DNA of 64,000 nucleotides from Bacillus sp. DTU_2020_1000418_1_SI_GHA_SEK_038 (lineage in GTDB: Bacteria; Bacillota; Bacilli; Bacillales; Cytobacillaceae). How positions within the stretch are numbered: the first letter of the stretch is position 1; each line of letters starts with the position of its first letter. The stretch covers positions 1,674,001-1,738,000 of the forward strand of contig NZ_CP135435.1 in the NCBI RefSeq assembly GCF_032341175.1. Direction: 5' to 3'. The notes under the pieces were generated by a model, which was given only the letters and a program-made list of their open reading frames with translations, had not been told where the DNA came from and did no database searches. Made by a program: the position numbers and the translations under genes. This document shows, in pieces, positions 41,991 to 51,384 of this stretch.

Positions 41991-42968
41991 ATGGCGCAAA
42001 TGACAATGATTCAGGCAATTACTGATGCTTTACGCACAGAGTTGCGAAATGATCCGAATGTATTAGTATTCGGAGAAGATGTGGGCGTGAACGGCGGCGT
42101 ATTCCGTGCTACTGAAGGTCTTCAAAATGAATTCGGCGAAGAACGTGTATTTGATACGCCTTTAGCTGAATCTGGAATCGGCGGCCTTGCGGTTGGTCTT
42201 AGCTTACAAGGCTTCCGACCAGTACCTGAAATACAATTTTTCGGTTTCGTATATGAAGTAATGGATTCTATTTCCGGACAACTGGCGCGCATGCGCTATC
42301 GTTCTGGCGGCAGATATAATGCGCCTGTAACCATTCGTTCACCTTTTGGAGGTGGCGTACATACTCCAGAAATGCATGCTGACAGCTTGGAAGGGCTAAT
42401 GGCTCAACAGCCTGGGTTAAAGGTTGTTATTCCATCAACTCCTTATGATGCAAAAGGTCTTTTAATTTCGGCCATCCGTGATAATGACCCGGTCATTTTC
42501 CTTGAGCATATGAAATTATACCGTTCTTTTCGTCAAGAAGTACCTGAGGAAGAGTACACAATTCCATTAGGTAAAGCTGAAGTGAAACGAGAAGGAAAAG
42601 ACTTGTCGATTATTACTTATGGAGCAATGGTGCATGAAGCATTAAAGGCTGCTGAAGAATTAGAAAAAGAAGGCTATTCTGCAGAGGTAATCGATCTACG
42701 TACAGTATCACCAATTGATATTGAAACTATTATTGCTACTGTTGAAAAAACAGGACGTGCAATTGTCGTTCAAGAGGCTCAAAAGCAGGCTGGTATTGCT
42801 GCTAATGTTGTAGCAGAGATTAATGACCGTGCAATCTTAAGCCTTGAAGCCCCTGTCCTTCGCGTTGCAGCACCGGATACAGTTTTTGCTTTCCCACAAG
42901 CTGAAACGGTTTGGCTTCCAAACTATAAGGATATTATTGAAACGGGTAAGAAAGTTTTAACTTTCTAA
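41991..42968 (+). CDS. pdhB: Pyruvate dehydrogenase E1 beta subunit
   Basis: Subunit of 325 residues forming the E1 heterotetramer with PdhA. It has the pyrimidine-binding transketolase domain ([34 protein letters not shown]) and the C-terminal transketolase domain ([21 protein letters not shown]). Translation is probably coupled to pdhA (3-base gap, ribosome site AAAGGAG inside the end of pdhA). The next gene is separated by a hairpin. Confidence 0.96.
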   Translation: MAQMTMIQAITDALRTELRNDPNVLVFGEDVGVNGGVFRATEGLQNEFGEERVFDTPLAESGIGGLAVGLSLQGFRPVPEIQFFGFVYEVMDSISGQLARMRYRSGGRYNAPVTIRSPFGGGVHTPEMHADSLEGLMAQQPGLKVVIPSTPYDAKGLLISAIRDNDPVIFLEHMKLYRSFRQEVPEEEYTIPLGKAEVKREGKDLSIITYGAMVHEALKAAEELEKEGYSAEVIDLRTVSPIDIETIIATVEKTGRAIVVQEAQKQAGIAANVVAEINDRAILSLEAPVLRVAAPDTVFAFPQAETVWLPNYKDIIETGKKVLTF

Positions 42969-43014
42969 AAGAGTGTAATTACTTTCTTTCGAAGGGGAGA
43001 ATGAGGGAAGGAAT

Positions 43015-43042
43015 AGAAAATCGGTACAAATACCGATTTTCT
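43015..43042 (+). promoter_or_regulatory. Hairpin between pdhB and pdhC (possible partial terminator)
   Basis: AGAAAATCGGTA / TACCGATTTTCT, a perfect 12-bp stem with a 4-base loop, continuing through GGAAGGAA / TTCTTTCC with small bulges. The T tract is weak, so it may lower read-through, be a processing site or stabilise the upstream mRNA. Confidence 0.6.
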
Positions 43043-43095
43043 TCTTTCCAGCTTCTGTCCTTCCTTATATTGTTAGTGTAGGAGGATGATTCTAA

Positions 43096-44394
43096 ATGTC
43101 ATTTCAATTTAAATTGCCTGACATTGGTGAAGGGATCCACGAAGGGGAAATAGTTAAGTGGTTCGTTAAAGCAGGCGATAAAGTACAAGAAGATGATGTA
43201 TTATGCGAAGTTCAGAATGATAAAGCAGTTGTAGAAATTCCTTCACCTGTTAAAGGAACGGTTGAAGAAATATTAGTTGGAGAAGGAACTGTTGCAACTG
43301 TTGGCCAGGTTCTAATTACATTTGATGCGCCTGGATATGAAAATTTAAAATTCAAAGGCGATGAAAATCTAGAGGATGACAAGCCAGCAGACCAAGCCCC
43401 AGAGAAAAAGGATGAAGCTGAAGTAAATAAAGCCGAAATCCAAACAGATGCTAAATCTGACCGCCGGATTATCGCCATGCCTTCCGTTCGAAAATATGCT
43501 CGTGATAAAGGTGTTGATATTCAGCAAGTTGCGGGAAGCGGTAATAATGGAAGGATCTTAAAAACCGACATTGATTCGTTCTTAAGCGGCGGAGTTCAAG
43601 TCCAGCAACCTGTGGCTCCAGAGCAAGAAACAACAGCAGCACCTGTAGAAGCGGAAGCTGCTCCAGTTCAAAAAATTATTCCACAAGGGCAGTACCCTGA
43701 AACTCGTGAAAAAATGAGCGGCATTCGTAAAGCAATTGCAAAAGCGATGGTAAACTCAAAGCATACGGCTCCACATGTTACTTTAATGGATGAAATTGAA
43801 GTGACAAAGCTTGTAGCACATCGTAAGAAGTTCAAAGAAGTTGCTGCAAATAAAGGAATTAAATTAACGTTCCTTCCATATGTAGTGAAGGCATTAACAA
43901 GTGCGTTACGTGAATATCCAGTATTGAATACATCAATTGATGACGCCGCACAAGAAATTATTCAAAAGCATTATTACAATATTGGTATAGCAGCAGACAC
44001 TGAAAAGGGACTTTTAGTACCAGTTGTAAAAGATGCTGATCGTAAATCTATGTTTACTATTTCAAATGAAATTAGTGAGCTTGCTGCAAAAGCGCGTGAT
44101 GGTAAGTTATCTTCAGAAGAAATGAAAGGGGCTTCCTGCACAATTACAAATATTGGATCAGCAGGCGGACAATGGTTTACCCCTGTTATCAATCACCCAG
44201 AAGTTGCTATTTTAGGCATTGGCCGTATTTCAGAAAAGCCAATTGTTAAAGATGGTGAAATTGTTGCAGCTCCAGTACTTACATTATCATTAAGCTTTGA
44301 CCATCGCATCATCGATGGTGCAACAGCGCAAAACGCTTTAAATCATATTAAACGTTTATTAAATGATCCAGAACTATTGTTAATGGAGGCTTAA
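43096..44394 (+). CDS. pdhC: Pyruvate dehydrogenase E2, dihydrolipoamide acetyltransferase
   Basis: Core subunit of 432 residues. One lipoyl domain (1-80) with lipoyl Lys43 in QNDKAVVE. An Ala/Pro/Glu-rich linker, a peripheral subunit-binding domain (about 128-165: [13 protein letters not shown]), a second linker, and the catalytic domain (about 200-432) with HRIIDGA. It transfers the acetyl group to CoA and holds E1 and E3. A single lipoyl domain is usual for Bacillus. ATG 43096 follows TAGGAGG. Confidence 0.96.
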   Translation: MSFQFKLPDIGEGIHEGEIVKWFVKAGDKVQEDDVLCEVQNDKAVVEIPSPVKGTVEEILVGEGTVATVGQVLITFDAPGYENLKFKGDENLEDDKPADQAPEKKDEAEVNKAEIQTDAKSDRRIIAMPSVRKYARDKGVDIQQVAGSGNNGRILKTDIDSFLSGGVQVQQPVAPEQETTAAPVEAEAAPVQKIIPQGQYPETREKMSGIRKAIAKAMVNSKHTAPHVTLMDEIEVTKLVAHRKKFKEVAANKGIKLTFLPYVVKALTSALREYPVLNTSIDDAAQEIIQKHYYNIGIAADTEKGLLVPVVKDADRKSMFTISNEISELAAKARDGKLSSEEMKGASCTITNIGSAGGQWFTPVINHPEVAILGIGRISEKPIVKDGEIVAAPVLTLSLSFDHRIIDGATAQNALNHIKRLLNDPELLLMEA

Positions 44395-44397
44395 AAT

Positions 44398-45807
44398 ATG
44401 GTAGTAGGAGATTTCCCAATCGAAACAGATACAATTGTCATTGGTTCAGGACCTGGCGGGTATGTGGCTGCTATTCGTGCAGCACAGCTTGGCCAGAAAG
44501 TGACTATCGTAGAAAAGGCAAATTTAGGCGGGGTTTGCTTAAATGTTGGGTGTATTCCATCTAAAGCATTGATTGCTGCTGGACACCGTTATGAAACAGC
44601 TAAGCATTCTGATTCAATTGGGATTACAGCTGAGAATGTAACTGTTGATTTTACAAAAGTACAGGAATGGAAAAGCAGTGTAGTTAAGAAATTAACTGGC
44701 GGCGTTGAAGGTTTATTAAAAGGGAATAAAGTTGAAATCGTACGGGGAGAAGCTTATTTCGTTGATGCGAATACACTTCGGGTAATGGATGAAAATTCTG
44801 CTCAAACTTATACTTTTAAGCATGCCATTATTGCAACTGGTTCCCGTCCAATTGAAATTCCGGCATTTAAATATTCCAAGCGAGTTCTTGACTCAACAGG
44901 TGCACTCGCGCTTCAAGAAATCCCTCAGAAAGTCGTTGTTATCGGCGGTGGATACATTGGTACGGAACTTGGCGGGGCATATGCTAATTTCGGTACACAA
45001 GTGACAATTCTTGAGGGTACAGATGAAATTCTAGGCGGATTTGAAAAGCAAATGTCCGCTTTGGTAAAACGTAACCTTAAGAAAAAAGGTGCTGAAATCA
45101 TTACGAAAGCACTTGCTAAAGGTGTAGAAGAAAATGAAAATGGCGTAACTATCAAATTCGAGGTTAAGGGCGAAGAGAAATCCATCGAAGCAGATTATGT
45201 TTTCGTTATGGTAGGACGCCGTCCGAATACAGATGAATTAGGATTAGAACAGGTTGGTATTGAAATGACAGATCGCGGGGTCATTAAAACCGATAAACAA
45301 TGCCGAACGAATATCAGGAATATATATGCTATTGGAGATGTAATCGAAGGCCCTCCACTTGCACATAAAGCATCTTATGAAGGGAAAATTGCAGCTGAGG
45401 CCATTTCAGGACATAATTCTGAAATTGACTATTTAGGCATCCCAGCTGTTGTGTTCTCCGATCCTGAACTTGCTTCAGTTGGTTATACAGAAGCACAAGC
45501 AAAAGAAGAGGGAATTGAAGTTAATGCGTCTAAATTCCCATTTGCTGCTAATGGCCGTGCTCTTGCTCTAGATGCTACTGACGGATTTGTGAAGCTGATC
45601 ACTCGTAAGGAAGACGGCTTAGTGATTGGTGCTCAAATTGCAGGAGCCAGTGCATCTGATATGATTGCTGAATTAGGCTTAGCGATTGAAGCAGGTATGA
45701 CGGCTGAAGATCTTGCTATGACGATTCATGCTCACCCAACATTAGGCGAAATTACAATGGAAGCTGCAGAAGTTGCACTAGGCAGTCCAATCCATATTAT
45801 AAAATAA
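44398..45807 (+). CDS. pdhD: Dihydrolipoamide dehydrogenase (E3)
   Basis: FAD flavoprotein of 469 residues that reoxidises the lipoyl arm and makes NADH. The FAD motif is [10 protein letters not shown], the redox disulfide Cys47-Cys52 is in GGVCLNVGC, the NAD motif is [11 protein letters not shown], and the C-terminal active-site His/Glu lie in HAHPTLGE. It starts 3 bases after pdhC. It may also serve 2-oxoglutarate dehydrogenase. Confidence 0.96.
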   Translation: MVVGDFPIETDTIVIGSGPGGYVAAIRAAQLGQKVTIVEKANLGGVCLNVGCIPSKALIAAGHRYETAKHSDSIGITAENVTVDFTKVQEWKSSVVKKLTGGVEGLLKGNKVEIVRGEAYFVDANTLRVMDENSAQTYTFKHAIIATGSRPIEIPAFKYSKRVLDSTGALALQEIPQKVVVIGGGYIGTELGGAYANFGTQVTILEGTDEILGGFEKQMSALVKRNLKKKGAEIITKALAKGVEENENGVTIKFEVKGEEKSIEADYVFVMVGRRPNTDELGLEQVGIEMTDRGVIKTDKQCRTNIRNIYAIGDVIEGPPLAHKASYEGKIAAEAISGHNSEIDYLGIPAVVFSDPELASVGYTEAQAKEEGIEVNASKFPFAANGRALALDATDGFVKLITRKEDGLVIGAQIAGASASDMIAELGLAIEAGMTAEDLAMTIHAHPTLGEITMEAAEVALGSPIHIIK

Positions 45808-45811
45808 CTTG

Positions 45812-45852
45812 ATAAGAAAAGTCCTTTTCCGAATGGAAAAGGACTTTTCTTA
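45812..45852. terminator. Terminator of the pdh operon
   Basis: ATAAGAAAAGTCCTTTTCC and its perfect complement form a 19-bp stem with a 4-base loop. Confidence 0.92.
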
Positions 45853-45870
45853 TTGTATATTGGGAATATG

Positions 45871-46260
45871 TTAATTGCTTGTCGACAATTCACCTTTTAA
45901 GGCATTTGATATTGGTTTGATTATCTGTTCTGCCGAAGTATCACCTTTAATTTTAACGATAACTTTTTCTTGATGAATGATTAAGATGGTTGGGCTGCTT
46001 TGGACATCAAATGTTTCATAATATCTTTTGGCTTTGTCGCTTGAGATTATTTTCATATTTTTAATTTCTTCTGGAAATTCCTTCTTTAATTCAATAATCG
46101 CATCATAGTAGGAGGCTTCCTCTTCATAATCCTTCTCATTTGAAAAGAATAAGATTTGCTTACTATTTTTATCAAAAATCAGCTCATCGTGAGGTTTAAA
46201 ATGGTTACATGAGGTAATAAACAAGAAAGAGGCTATGAAAAAAAGCGAAAACACTTTCAT
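45871..46260 (-). CDS. Thioredoxin-like lipoprotein lacking active-site cysteines
   Basis: Lipoprotein of 129 residues with lipobox ITSC and Cys18. The mature part fits a small thioredoxin fold: strand QILFFS, helix, strand KIISS, then VQSSPTILIIHQEKVIVKIKG with the cis-Pro turn. No Cys exists after the lipobox, so it cannot act as a thiol enzyme. A structural or binding role is more likely. Convergent with pdhD. Confidence 0.65.
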   Translation of the reverse strand: MKVFSLFFIASFLFITSCNHFKPHDELIFDKNSKQILFFSNEKDYEEEASYYDAIIELKKEFPEEIKNMKIISSDKAKRYYETFDVQSSPTILIIHQEKVIVKIKGDTSAEQIIKPISNALKGELSTSN

Positions 46261-46508
46261 ATCTGTTCCTCACCTTTTCATTATTTCATTTCAATTACTA
46301 TCGTTTATTTTCCATTTTATAGAGATTAATAAGTATTTTATCATAAAAAATGGATATTTATGACTTGTCACCTAAATGTTACAGAAATGAAAAATAAGAT
46401 GAGCTGCTTCAACATATATTACTTAGACATATATCTTTTGGAGCTTGACTTATAATCAATTTTTGAAAAAAGATAGGGATAAGAAATAACAAATCTGGTG
46501 GTGGAAAA
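46261..46508. other. AT-rich intergenic region
   Basis: About 250 bases between two divergent genes; no supported gene or known RNA structure seen. Confidence 0.4.
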
Positions 46509-46745
46509 ATGAAGGTATATACTGCATTGCTGCTGCAGCTAATAATATGGAGCGGCTACACCTTTATTGAATGGCTCTCAAAATACGATCAGCTTATTTA
46601 TAAAGTGCTGATGTTCTTCGTATTTTTATATTTAGCCATCATCATTGGAAACTACATTGTAAAGTCTGCAAAAAAAACCTTCTTTGTTACGGCACTTAGC
46701 CTGACTTTATATGGATCATTTCATTTCTCAATGGCGTTTATATAA
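46509..46745 (+). CDS. Small membrane protein (78 residues)
   Basis: Three hydrophobic segments with a conserved-looking start MKVYTALLLQLIIWSGYTFIEWLS. I recognise no family. It has its own terminator just after the stop and is convergent with the next membrane protein gene. Confidence 0.6.
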   Translation: MKVYTALLLQLIIWSGYTFIEWLSKYDQLIYKVLMFFVFLYLAIIIGNYIVKSAKKTFFVTALSLTLYGSFHFSMAFI

Positions 46746-46779
46746 GAAAAAGAGCCTAGTTCATTTAGGCTCTTTTTTC
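46746..46779. terminator. Bidirectional terminator
   Basis: AAAAAGAGCCTA / TAGGCTCTTTTT stem right after the stop codon. Its right part overlaps the last codons of the opposing gene. Confidence 0.88.
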
Positions 46780-47102
46780 TGCCGGCCATTGAAAAAATTA
46801 GAAATGATAGTGTAGAGGGAAAAGGTAAATAGAAAAAAGCAAATAAACGTAAATAAAAATGGTGTTACCTTAAAGTTTGTTTCTTTTTCAATAGGAGAGA
46901 CAAACTTAACTTCTAGTGGATATTCATTTTTTGCCTCTGGTAGAGTAACTTGTTGTTCAGCGAATGGAAAAGGACCTCCAAATGATATGCTCTGATTTAA
47001 TTGTGCCGGTCTTTCCTCAAAATATGAATAAAAGATAAATGGGGAGCTTAATGTAATTGCGAGAGCAACAACCCCAAAGAATAATAGTTTATTTCTTAAC
47101 AT
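46761..47102 (-). CDS. Membrane protein of unknown function (113 residues)
   Basis: Two membrane helices, near residues 7-27 and 82-104, flank an extracytoplasmic loop with Pro and charged residues (EERPAQLNQ, AEQQVTLPEAKNEYPLEVKF). No family recognised. Its last residues (NGRQKKEPK) are encoded within the shared terminator. Confidence 0.6.
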   Translation of the reverse strand: MLRNKLLFFGVVALAITLSSPFIFYSYFEERPAQLNQSISFGGPFPFAEQQVTLPEAKNEYPLEVKFVSPIEKETNFKVTPFLFTFICFFLFTFSLYTIISNFFNGRQKKEPK

Positions 47103-47129
47103 AATTCATCACCTCATCATACAGCAAAA

Positions 47130-47158
47130 CAGAAGAACAGCCAGCTGCTGTTCTTCTG
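47130..47158 (-). terminator. Terminator of the DUF1885-like gene
   Basis: CAGAAGAACAGC / GCTGTTCTTCTG perfect stem; on the minus strand it is followed by TTTTGC. Confidence 0.75.
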
Positions 47159-47172
47159 AAAGTATTTTATTC

Positions 47173-47610
47173 TTACTTTCTTGGGTAAAAATACATGACT
47201 CTGCCATTGAATAAATGCAATTCACCTTTAAGTTTCTTTGCAAGGTAGCGGCAAAACTCGTTAGCTTTTCCTTTATCACCATATGTAGCTGTTTCCGGTA
47301 ATGTAACCTGAATATATGATTGTTCACGTTGGGATCCATCTTCGTCCCTAATTGTTTCTTTATCTATTCCTAGTAAAATTGTATGATACCTGTCATTGTT
47401 CGAATGTAGGTAGAACCATTTCCCTTTTCCTTCAGGTTTTTCTTTTATTTCATAAGGAAAAGCGGCTTCATTGTATTTCCAATCAACCTGGTCTCCTGTT
47501 TTCGCCGTAATGTCTTTAAAGTATTGAAATAATTCTTTTACTTCATCTGTCGTAATATGTTCTTTTTCTGATGAAGGCACGAGTTTTATGTATGCATTGC
47601 TTGCCAACAT
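47173..47610 (-). CDS. DUF1885-like protein
   Basis: Soluble protein of about 145 residues. Blocks NAYIKLVPSSEKEHITTDEVKELF and KGKWFYLHSNNDRYHTILLGID suggest an alpha/beta fold; I recall similar Bacillaceae proteins under DUF1885, with moderate confidence. Function unknown. The start is ambiguous: ATG 47610 and TTG 47607 both follow a G-rich ribosome site, and an ATG at 47622 overlaps it. Repeat copy 3 lies 55 bases upstream, where its promoter should be. Confidence 0.65.
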   Translation of the reverse strand: MLASNAYIKLVPSSEKEHITTDEVKELFQYFKDITAKTGDQVDWKYNEAAFPYEIKEKPEGKGKWFYLHSNNDRYHTILLGIDKETIRDEDGSQREQSYIQVTLPETATYGDKGKANEFCRYLAKKLKGELHLFNGRVMYFYPRK

Positions 47611-47664
47611 CCATCCCCCCATTTTTTCAAAAGATAAGAAAGTATAACTTTTCTCGAATTTGAG

Positions 47665-47790
47665 AACTGTCTAGCTCCAGCGCCTACCCCCTCGAGGTCA
47701 CAAGCCAATCCTCCCAGAAAGGTAAAGAACACCTTTCCGAGAGGCTCGTCTTGTGCTTGTCGGTGGTGGGCAAGGCGCTTGCGCTTTTCT
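47665..47790 (-). repeat. Dispersed hairpin repeat, copy 3 (core only, minus orientation)
   Basis: A 126-bp core copy running CTGTCTAGCTCCAGCGCC to GGCGCTTGCGCTTTTCT on the plus strand. It lies between two divergent genes. It is very similar to copies 1a and 4, with most differences in loops or as stem-preserving changes. Confidence 0.88.
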
Positions 47791-47929
47791 TATAATACTT
47801 TCCCTTTTATTCTAGCACTGAATAAAAACGAATGACAGCGTAAACAAAGATTTTTCATAAAAACCTTGTAAAACAATGGAATATAAATTATAATAATATT
47901 CTAAATATTAAATTTAAAGGAGGAGTAAT

Positions 47930-48229
47930 ATGAATCTATTTGAAAAGCTCTATGATGAGCATGAAAATGTGAAGGTGCGATTCGTTGGTTTTACAACAGA
48001 GCAGTCCCGCTATGATTTTGGGATTGTGTATACAAATTTATTTTTCGGAAAACCTCTTGTTGTCTGTATGCAAACTGGCCGCTCAACACTCCTCGACCCT
48101 AAGGACCTCGAAGATGCTGAACATTTACAACACGCCTTTAAAATGGATAATCGCCATCAAGCAGAAGACTTATGTGAATTTTTTAAGCTCACCTTACCAG
48201 CGACTACTTTCCACACCCAATATGAATGA
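47930..48229 (+). CDS. Small conserved protein (DUF3055-like)
   Basis: Protein of 99 residues starting MNLFEKLYDEHENVKVRFVGF. Later blocks are YDFGIVYTNLFFGKPLVVCMQTGRS and a helical C-terminal part. I recall this as DUF3055 of Bacillaceae, with moderate confidence; function unknown. ATG follows AAAGGAGG. A terminator and repeat copy 4 follow. Confidence 0.7.
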   Translation: MNLFEKLYDEHENVKVRFVGFTTEQSRYDFGIVYTNLFFGKPLVVCMQTGRSTLLDPKDLEDAEHLQHAFKMDNRHQAEDLCEFFKLTLPATTFHTQYE

Positions 48230-48234
48230 GAAGA

Positions 48235-48262
48235 ACAGGCTGAAATTAGCCTGTTTTATTCT
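48235..48262 (+). terminator. Terminator
   Basis: AACAGGCT / AGCCTGTT stem followed by TTATTCTT, six bases after the stop codon. Confidence 0.8.
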
Positions 48263-48267
48263 TGTGT

Positions 48268-48392
48268 ACTGTCTAGCTTCAGCGCCTACCCCCTCGAGGT
48301 CACAAGCCAATCCTCCCAGAAAGGTAAAGTACACCTTTCCGTGAGGCTCGTCTTGTGCTTGTCGGGGGTGGGCAAGGCGCTTCCGCTTTTCT
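48268..48392 (-). repeat. Dispersed hairpin repeat, copy 4 (core only, minus orientation)
   Basis: A 125-bp core copy, same orientation as copy 3 about 600 bases upstream and nearly identical to it. It ends three bases before the first CcpN box of the SR1 promoter. Confidence 0.88.
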
Positions 48393-48395
48393 CAA

Positions 48396-48443
48396 TGTGT
48401 CATACAATTAACCCTTGTAAAAATAAATGTGTTATATTATTAT
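48396..48443 (+). promoter_or_regulatory. SR1 promoter with two CcpN boxes
   Basis: The CcpN consensus TRTGHYATAYW is matched fully by TGTGTCATACA (48396-48406) and by TGTGTTATATT (48428-48438). The second overlaps the -10 (TATTAT, 48438-48443), with TTGTAA at 48415-48420 as -35 (spacer 17). CcpN represses SR1, gapB and pckA in B. subtilis when glycolysis runs. Confidence 0.8.
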
Positions 48444-48449
48444 GTAATT

Positions 48450-48681
48450 AATGATGATAGAGCGTTTTCAAATTGATTACAAAGGGGAACGAAAGAATGG
48501 GTACAATTGTATGCCAGGCATGTAATTCTACAATTGATTATTTCGAGGATGAGAAAGTAACAGTCCTATACTCCAAAGCAGATTGCAGCTGCTGTGAAGA
48601 AAGCCATCATAAAGATGAAGTAAAATAATAAAATATGTATATAAATAAACCTTCCCAAATGTAAATTTGGGAAGGTTTTTC
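48450..48681 (+). ncRNA. sr1: SR1-like dual-function regulatory RNA
   Basis: Predicted RNA of about 230 bases from a start near 48450 to the terminator AACCTTCCCAAAT / ATTTGGGAAGGTT with T5 (48648-48678). It encodes SR1P and lies upstream of speA between the pdh region and speA, as SR1 does in B. subtilis. There SR1 also pairs with ahrC mRNA to block translation of the arginine regulator. The pairing region was not checked here. Confidence 0.75.
48497..48628 (+). CDS. sr1P: GapA-binding peptide SR1P
   Basis: Peptide of 43 residues starting MGTIVCQACNSTIDYFEDEKVTVLY, the hallmark of SR1P. Two Cys pairs (CQAC and CSCC) suggest a zinc knuckle. In B. subtilis SR1P binds GapA and promotes its interaction with RNase J1, which links it to rnjA in this window. 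ATG 48497 follows AAAGGGG by nine bases. Confidence 0.9.
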   Translation: MGTIVCQACNSTIDYFEDEKVTVLYSKADCSCCEESHHKDEVK

Positions 48682-48694
48682 TTATAAATTGTAT

Positions 48695-50164
48695 TTAGCG
48701 GATAGCTTTATACTCTTTAATTACTCGAAGGTATTTAAAATCATAATCTTCTGGTCCTTGAACAGGAAGTCCAGCTTCCATATTTGTTTTTATATACGTT
48801 AGATTTTCTTTCGTAATGATTTCTCCCGGAATAAAAATTGGAATACCAGGAGGATAGACCATGATAAATTCTGCAATGATTCTTCCTTCTGATTCATCAA
48901 AAGGTACTAGTTCAGTTTCAGCATAGAATGCATCGCGAGGAGAAAGGGCTAACACAGGAATATCAGGCAGTAATACTTGTGTATCACGCTTTTCCGTTAA
49001 ACCATGTCTTTCCCTTGATAATTCTTGCAGTGCCTTTACCAACATATCTCCTTCGTATTCAGTATCCCCAGGTGTGATAATACAAAGGATGTTGTATAGG
49101 TCAGACATTTCGACTTCAATATTGTATTTTTCTCGAAGCCACTTCTCTACATCAAACCCATTTAACCCGAGATCCTTTACTGAAATAATCAGCTTTGTTG
49201 GATCATAGCCATGTGCAGCATCGGTCTCAAGGATTTCTTCTCCAACACAGTATACATGCTCAATTTCATTTATGCGATGGCGGATGGATTGCGAAAGTTC
49301 TATTGTTTTATCGATCAATTCTTTTCCTTCAGTAACTAGGCTTCTCCTTGCTACGTCCAAGGATGCAAGCAATAAATATGAAGTCGATGTTGTTGTAAGC
49401 ATACTTAGAATCGTTTGTACCCTTTTGGCTGAAACAAGGTTTCCACGCATATTCAAAATAGAGCTTTGTGTCATCGATCCACCAAGCTTATGAACGCTTG
49501 TTGCTGCTAAATCAGCACCTGCTTGCATAGCGGATAGTGGTAATTCATCATGGAAATGAATATGTACACCGTGCGCCTCGTCTACAAGAACAGGTACATT
49601 ATAGGAATGCGCAATTTCAACAATTTTCTTCAAGTCAGCCGAAATCCCAAAATAGGTTGGATTGATCACAAGAATTCCTTTTGCATCAGGATGCTGTTCA
49701 AGAGCCCTCGAGACAGACTCGGTAGTTATTCCATGAGAGATCCCTAGATTTTTATCGATTTCAGGATGAATAAATATCGGGGTTGCACCCGAAAAAACAA
49801 TAGCTGACATGACTGACTTATGAACATTTCTTGGAACAATGATTTTTTCGCCAGGTCCACAAACGGCCATGACCATTGTCATGATTGCCCCGCTTGTTCC
49901 TTGTACAGAGAAGAAGGTTCGGTCAGCACCAAAAGCTTCAGCAGCTAAATCTTGAGCATCTTTAATCATGCCCTTAGGCTGGTGAAGATCATCTAGAGGA
50001 CCAATATTAATAAGGTCTATTGAAAGCGCGTTGTGGCCAATGAATTCTCTAAATTCGGAATCAATTCCCGCTCCTTTTTTATGGCCAGGTATATGAAATT
50101 GAATTGGATTTTTTTTAGCATGTTCAAGTAAGCCGCTGAATAACGGTGTTTCTAATTGTGACAA
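48695..50164 (-). CDS. speA: Arginine decarboxylase SpeA
   Basis: PLP enzyme of 489 residues making agmatine for polyamine synthesis. The fold-type I decarboxylase signature is SVHKLGGSMTQSS with the PLP Lys, and substrate block FHIPGHKKGAG lies at the N-terminus. It matches B. subtilis SpeA in length (490). The start is TTG 50164, nine bases after GAGGTG; sixteen more codons are open upstream but lack a ribosome site. It shares the SR1 terminator from the other side. Confidence 0.94.
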   Translation of the reverse strand: MSQLETPLFSGLLEHAKKNPIQFHIPGHKKGAGIDSEFREFIGHNALSIDLINIGPLDDLHQPKGMIKDAQDLAAEAFGADRTFFSVQGTSGAIMTMVMAVCGPGEKIIVPRNVHKSVMSAIVFSGATPIFIHPEIDKNLGISHGITTESVSRALEQHPDAKGILVINPTYFGISADLKKIVEIAHSYNVPVLVDEAHGVHIHFHDELPLSAMQAGADLAATSVHKLGGSMTQSSILNMRGNLVSAKRVQTILSMLTTTSTSYLLLASLDVARRSLVTEGKELIDKTIELSQSIRHRINEIEHVYCVGEEILETDAAHGYDPTKLIISVKDLGLNGFDVEKWLREKYNIEVEMSDLYNILCIITPGDTEYEGDMLVKALQELSRERHGLTEKRDTQVLLPDIPVLALSPRDAFYAETELVPFDESEGRIIAEFIMVYPPGIPIFIPGEIITKENLTYIKTNMEAGLPVQGPEDYDFKYLRVIKEYKAIR

Positions 50165-50390
50165 TGTATTTCCACACCTCTTTAATAATAATTTTGCATC
50201 ACAAAAAGTCATAAAACATTTGAATTATAGCACTATTCCCTTTCTTTGCATAGAAAATTTGATGAGTATTGAATGATTTATTTTTTCATGTGATATTTAT
50301 ATAATCTTCTTTAGTTTTAGATGTTAACAGGAAAATATGACAGTAAAATAGAAGTTATCATATATATGGGTTTGAAGGAGGCTTATTTAT

Positions 50391-51350
50391 ATGAATTGGA
50401 ATACAAGAGTAACTGAATTATTAAACATTAAATACCCAATCATCCAGGGAGGGCTTGCTCATCTTGCTTACTCAGAATTAGCAGCTGCTGTTTCGAATGC
50501 TGGAGGTCTAGGACAAGTAACGGCGATGTCATTAGAAAGTCCGGATGCTTTAAGAGAGGAAATACGTAAAGTTAAGAAAATGACAGAACAGCCTTTTGGA
50601 GTTAATTTTGCTATTGGACAGCATGGCAGGCCATTTTCACACTATTTAGATGTGGCCATTGAAGAAGAGGTTCCAGTTATATCAATGACTGGAGGAAACC
50701 CAGCACCAATTTTTGAGCAATTAAAAGGGGTAAATGTGAAAAAACTAGTTCTAGTTGCTGCAAAAAGGCAGGCAATAAAAGCTGAAGAACTTGGTGCTGA
50801 TGCCGTAATGGTTGTCGGACAAGAGGGGGGAGGACATTTAGGCCGAGATGATATTGGGACCTTCGTATTAACCCCGCAAGTCGTAGATGCTGTTTCTATC
50901 CCTGTAATTGCATCAGGGGGGATTGGGGATGGCAGGGGGCTTATGGCAGCCCTTAGCCTTGGTGCGGAAGGCATCGAAATGGGGACTAGATTTATTGCGA
51001 CAGAGGAGTGTATCCATGCATCAGAGGTCTATAAAAAAAGGCTTGTCGAAGGAAGTGAAAACGATACTGTAGTTATAAAAAAAACAATCGGGGCTCCAGC
51101 TAGAGTCATTTCAAATTCTTGGACAGAGAAAATTCTTGCTATTGAGGAGCAAAATGGCGGCTATGAGCAATTGAAAGACTACATTAGCGGGAAGGCTAAT
51201 AAAAAGTATATATACGAAGGGAAGGAGGAAGAGGGATTTGCTTGGGCAGGGCAAGTAATGGGACTAATTAAAGATGTTCCAACTGTACAGGAACTATTTA
51301 ATCGAATGATCTCGGAGGGAGAGAGTATTCGTAATAAATGGACAATGTAA
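50391..51350 (+). CDS. Nitronate monooxygenase-like flavoprotein
   Basis: TIM-barrel FMN protein of 319 residues in the NMO/FabK family. It begins with YPIIQGGLAHLAYSELAAAVSNAGGLG; the FMN phosphate motif is ASGGIGDGRGL followed by GTRF, and GQEGGGHLGRD holds the catalytic His region. Such proteins oxidise nitronates or act as enoyl-ACP reductases; the lack of fatty-acid genes nearby favours the first. ATG 50391 follows GAAGGAGG. Confidence 0.82.
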   Translation: MNWNTRVTELLNIKYPIIQGGLAHLAYSELAAAVSNAGGLGQVTAMSLESPDALREEIRKVKKMTEQPFGVNFAIGQHGRPFSHYLDVAIEEEVPVISMTGGNPAPIFEQLKGVNVKKLVLVAAKRQAIKAEELGADAVMVVGQEGGGHLGRDDIGTFVLTPQVVDAVSIPVIASGGIGDGRGLMAALSLGAEGIEMGTRFIATEECIHASEVYKKRLVEGSENDTVVIKKTIGAPARVISNSWTEKILAIEEQNGGYEQLKDYISGKANKKYIYEGKEEEGFAWAGQVMGLIKDVPTVQELFNRMISEGESIRNKWTM

Positions 51351-51384
51351 TACATAAATAATGTTTAATTAAAGAGGTGCAGAG

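Noticed and set aside
47665..48392. Two same-strand repeat copies as the start of a CRISPR-like array
   Set aside because: The units are about 125 bases, about 480 bases apart with a gene between them, unlike CRISPR repeats and spacers.
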